Shown here: positions 62,814-64,000 of the stretch, piece by piece
Layout: each line of letters begins with the position of its first letter
How positions within the stretch are numbered: position 1 is the first letter of the stretch
Assembly (NCBI RefSeq): GCF_003171515.1
Contig: NC_089395.1
Span: forward strand, 992,001 to 1,056,000
DNA length: 64,000 nucleotides
Direction: 5' to 3'
Source: Pyrenophora tritici-repentis
Lineage: Eukaryota > Ascomycota > Dothideomycetes > Pleosporales > Pleosporaceae
Notes under the pieces: generated by a model
Database searches by the model: none
What the model was told of the DNA's origin: nothing
Seen by the model: only the letters and a program-made list of their open reading frames with translations
Made by a program: the position numbers and the translations under genes

Positions 62814-64000
62814 ACGTGGTTGGCAAGCGAGTCGGTCACCCCACCAACTTTAATCACCTACTCTATCTCAACACATAATGCCTCCACGCCGCGCTCCTCT
62901 TGTGCCTTCAAATGAAGCAGATATTCAGCTTGCTCTCTTATCTATAGATTCTGCCTAAATTCAGAGTACGCGACGCGCTGCTACAGTCTTCGATATCCTA
63001 AAATTAACCCTAATTGACCGGCGCGCTGGAAAGCGCGCGCGACGCGATTGCCAGCCTAACTTAAGGAAGCTTACCTAGAGAGAAGAGGAGGTGATTGTTA
63101 GCTATATACTTTATCTAGATCAGCGCGGGTTTGCGCCTACCTACGTAGCTGCACGCGATATGGCTGATAAGCTGCTAGCTGCGCGCGGCGCTGGCCAGGT
63201 TAGGCAGAAGTGGCCAGCCAACTTTGTCAAGCGGACAGATAGTCTTCGGACGTGTTTCAACCGAGCGTACGATAGGCAGAGAGCTCTCTGTGAGAATCTA
63301 GCCCTTATTAGAAGCTGGTTTGAGCTTATAGAGAAGACAAAGGCTGAGCTTAGTATCTGCGATAAGGATATATACAACTTTGATGAAGCTAGCTTTATAA
63401 TGGGCAAGATTACAACGCAGCTGGTTATAACAGGAGTAGAGAGGAGAGGCAGGCCGAAGACTCTTCAGCTAGGCAATCGCGAGTAGGTAACGCTGATCGC
63501 TGCTATTAGCGCTGCTGGCTAGTCAGTCCCACCGTTCCTTATCTTCGCTGGCTAGTACCACCTATTAGCCTGGTACGAGGAAGCTGAGATCCTACGCGAC
63601 TAGGCAATCGCAGTTAGCGACAATAGCTGGACAAATAATAAGCTTAGAGTTGAGTGGCTAAAGCACTTCAACGCTCACACGCAGGCTCGTACTATAGGCG
63701 CGCGTCGCCTGCTTATTATTAATGGCTATAAGAGCCACTAATCTCTAGCGTTCTAGGAGCTCTGCAAGGAGAACAATATCTATACGCTCTGTATGCCTCC
63801 TCACTTATCTCACCTACTCTAGCCACTTGATGTTGGCTGCTTCTCGCCATTGAAGCGCGCGTACAGCCGTGAGGTGGAGAGCCTTATGCGCAACCACATC
63901 AACTACATCACCAAGCTAGAGTTTCTGCTAGCATTCAAGATAGCATTTAATTAAGCGTTCACGCTAGCTAACATCTGCTCAGCCTTCCGCGGCGCAGGCC
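62814..64000 (+). mobile_element. pogo/Fot1-like transposon, 5' part (continues past window)
   Basis: The element probably starts near 62814 just after a TA, with ACGTGGTTGGCAAGCGAGTCGGTCACC ahead of the transposase ATG at 62879. The right terminus is outside the window, so the TIR and TA duplication cannot be checked. The transposase reading frame inside is broken by stops. Confidence 0.65.
62879..64000 (+). pseudogene. RIP-damaged pogo/Fot1 (DDE_1) transposase, 3' end outside window
   Basis: Starts MPPRRAPLVPSNEADIQLAL. An N-terminal helix-turn-helix region is followed by a CENP-B-like DNA-binding part (GFAPTYVAARDMADKLLAAR, then KWPANFVKRTDSLRTCFNRA), then the catalytic block: IYNFDEASFIMG (first Asp), LLIINGYKSH (second position reads Asn where Asp is expected), and CMPPHLSHLL-PLDVGCFSPL. 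At least eight in-frame TAG/TAA codons fall where Gln or Trp is expected (for example before PLDVG and in the 'FAG-YH' motif). C-to-T and G-to-A changes explain the stops and the Asp-to-Asn change, as left by RIP. It is non-functional. Confidence 0.85.

Noticed and set aside
1..64000. CRISPR arrays, bacterial operons, prophage or rRNA genes; tRNA genes
   Set aside because: No spacer-repeat arrays or ribosome-binding sites with polycistronic layout were seen. Candidate B-box strings (GGTTCGA-type) lacked a matching A box or acceptor-stem pairing. A covariance-model search would be decisive for tRNAs.

Overview
The window looks like a filamentous ascomycete genome, most probably a Dothideomycete of the Pleosporales type. 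Genes carry short 48-165 bp GT-AG introns with CTRAY-like branch points. Typical fungal families are present: Sfp1-type zinc finger, arrestin-like, MYND, LysM, 2EXR, APH kinases, and an MCT-type MFS carrier. The transposon families are fungal hAT, pogo/Fot1, Tc1/mariner, a LINE with RNase H, and LTR elements, several with in-frame TAG/TAA codons of the sort left by RIP. Species assignment is inference. No bacterial, viral or CRISPR feature was seen.

Layout. (1) 1-7.6 kb is a transposon graveyard. Two hAT elements are nested at the left edge. A third hAT with a perfect 8-bp target duplication splits a decayed AIM9-like phosphotransferase gene. Two pogo fragments, a solo LTR with a perfect 5-bp duplication and a 192-bp inverted repeat follow. 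(2) 7.6-19.2 kb is an effector-like island. Three small secreted cysteine-containing proteins share a W-R-[YF]-x-E-W signature. An apparently intact two-gene Tc1/mariner-type element is followed by a secreted protein with a Kex2-like site and by a LysM gene lacking its 5' end. (3) 19.3-57 kb is ordinary gene-rich sequence: F-box/LRR-like protein, arrestin-like protein, TMEM14 protein, APH-domain protein, Sfp1-like transcription factor, ADC-like protein, MFS carrier, large ankyrin protein, MYND protein and a polyol dehydrogenase, plus several hypothetical genes. A gene-free stretch of about 5 kb precedes the Sfp1-like gene. (4) 57.3-61.8 kb is one 2EXR-family gene broken by nested insertions: a 5'-truncated LINE with a 12-bp duplication and (AAT)7 tail, itself holding a 134-bp hairpin MITE and a solo LTR, the LTR in turn holding a 128-bp MITE, and a second copy of that MITE in the 3' part of the gene. 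(5) 62.8-64 kb is a RIP-damaged pogo/Fot1 transposase running off the edge.

The organisation resembles a 'two-speed' fungal genome, with secreted-protein candidates among repeats and housekeeping genes in the middle. The most interesting items are the three-member secreted family, the two-gene Tc1/mariner element with an unrecognised accessory protein, and the layered insertion record in the 2EXR gene. Several ATG choices and splice sites were made by eye and are marked where uncertain.
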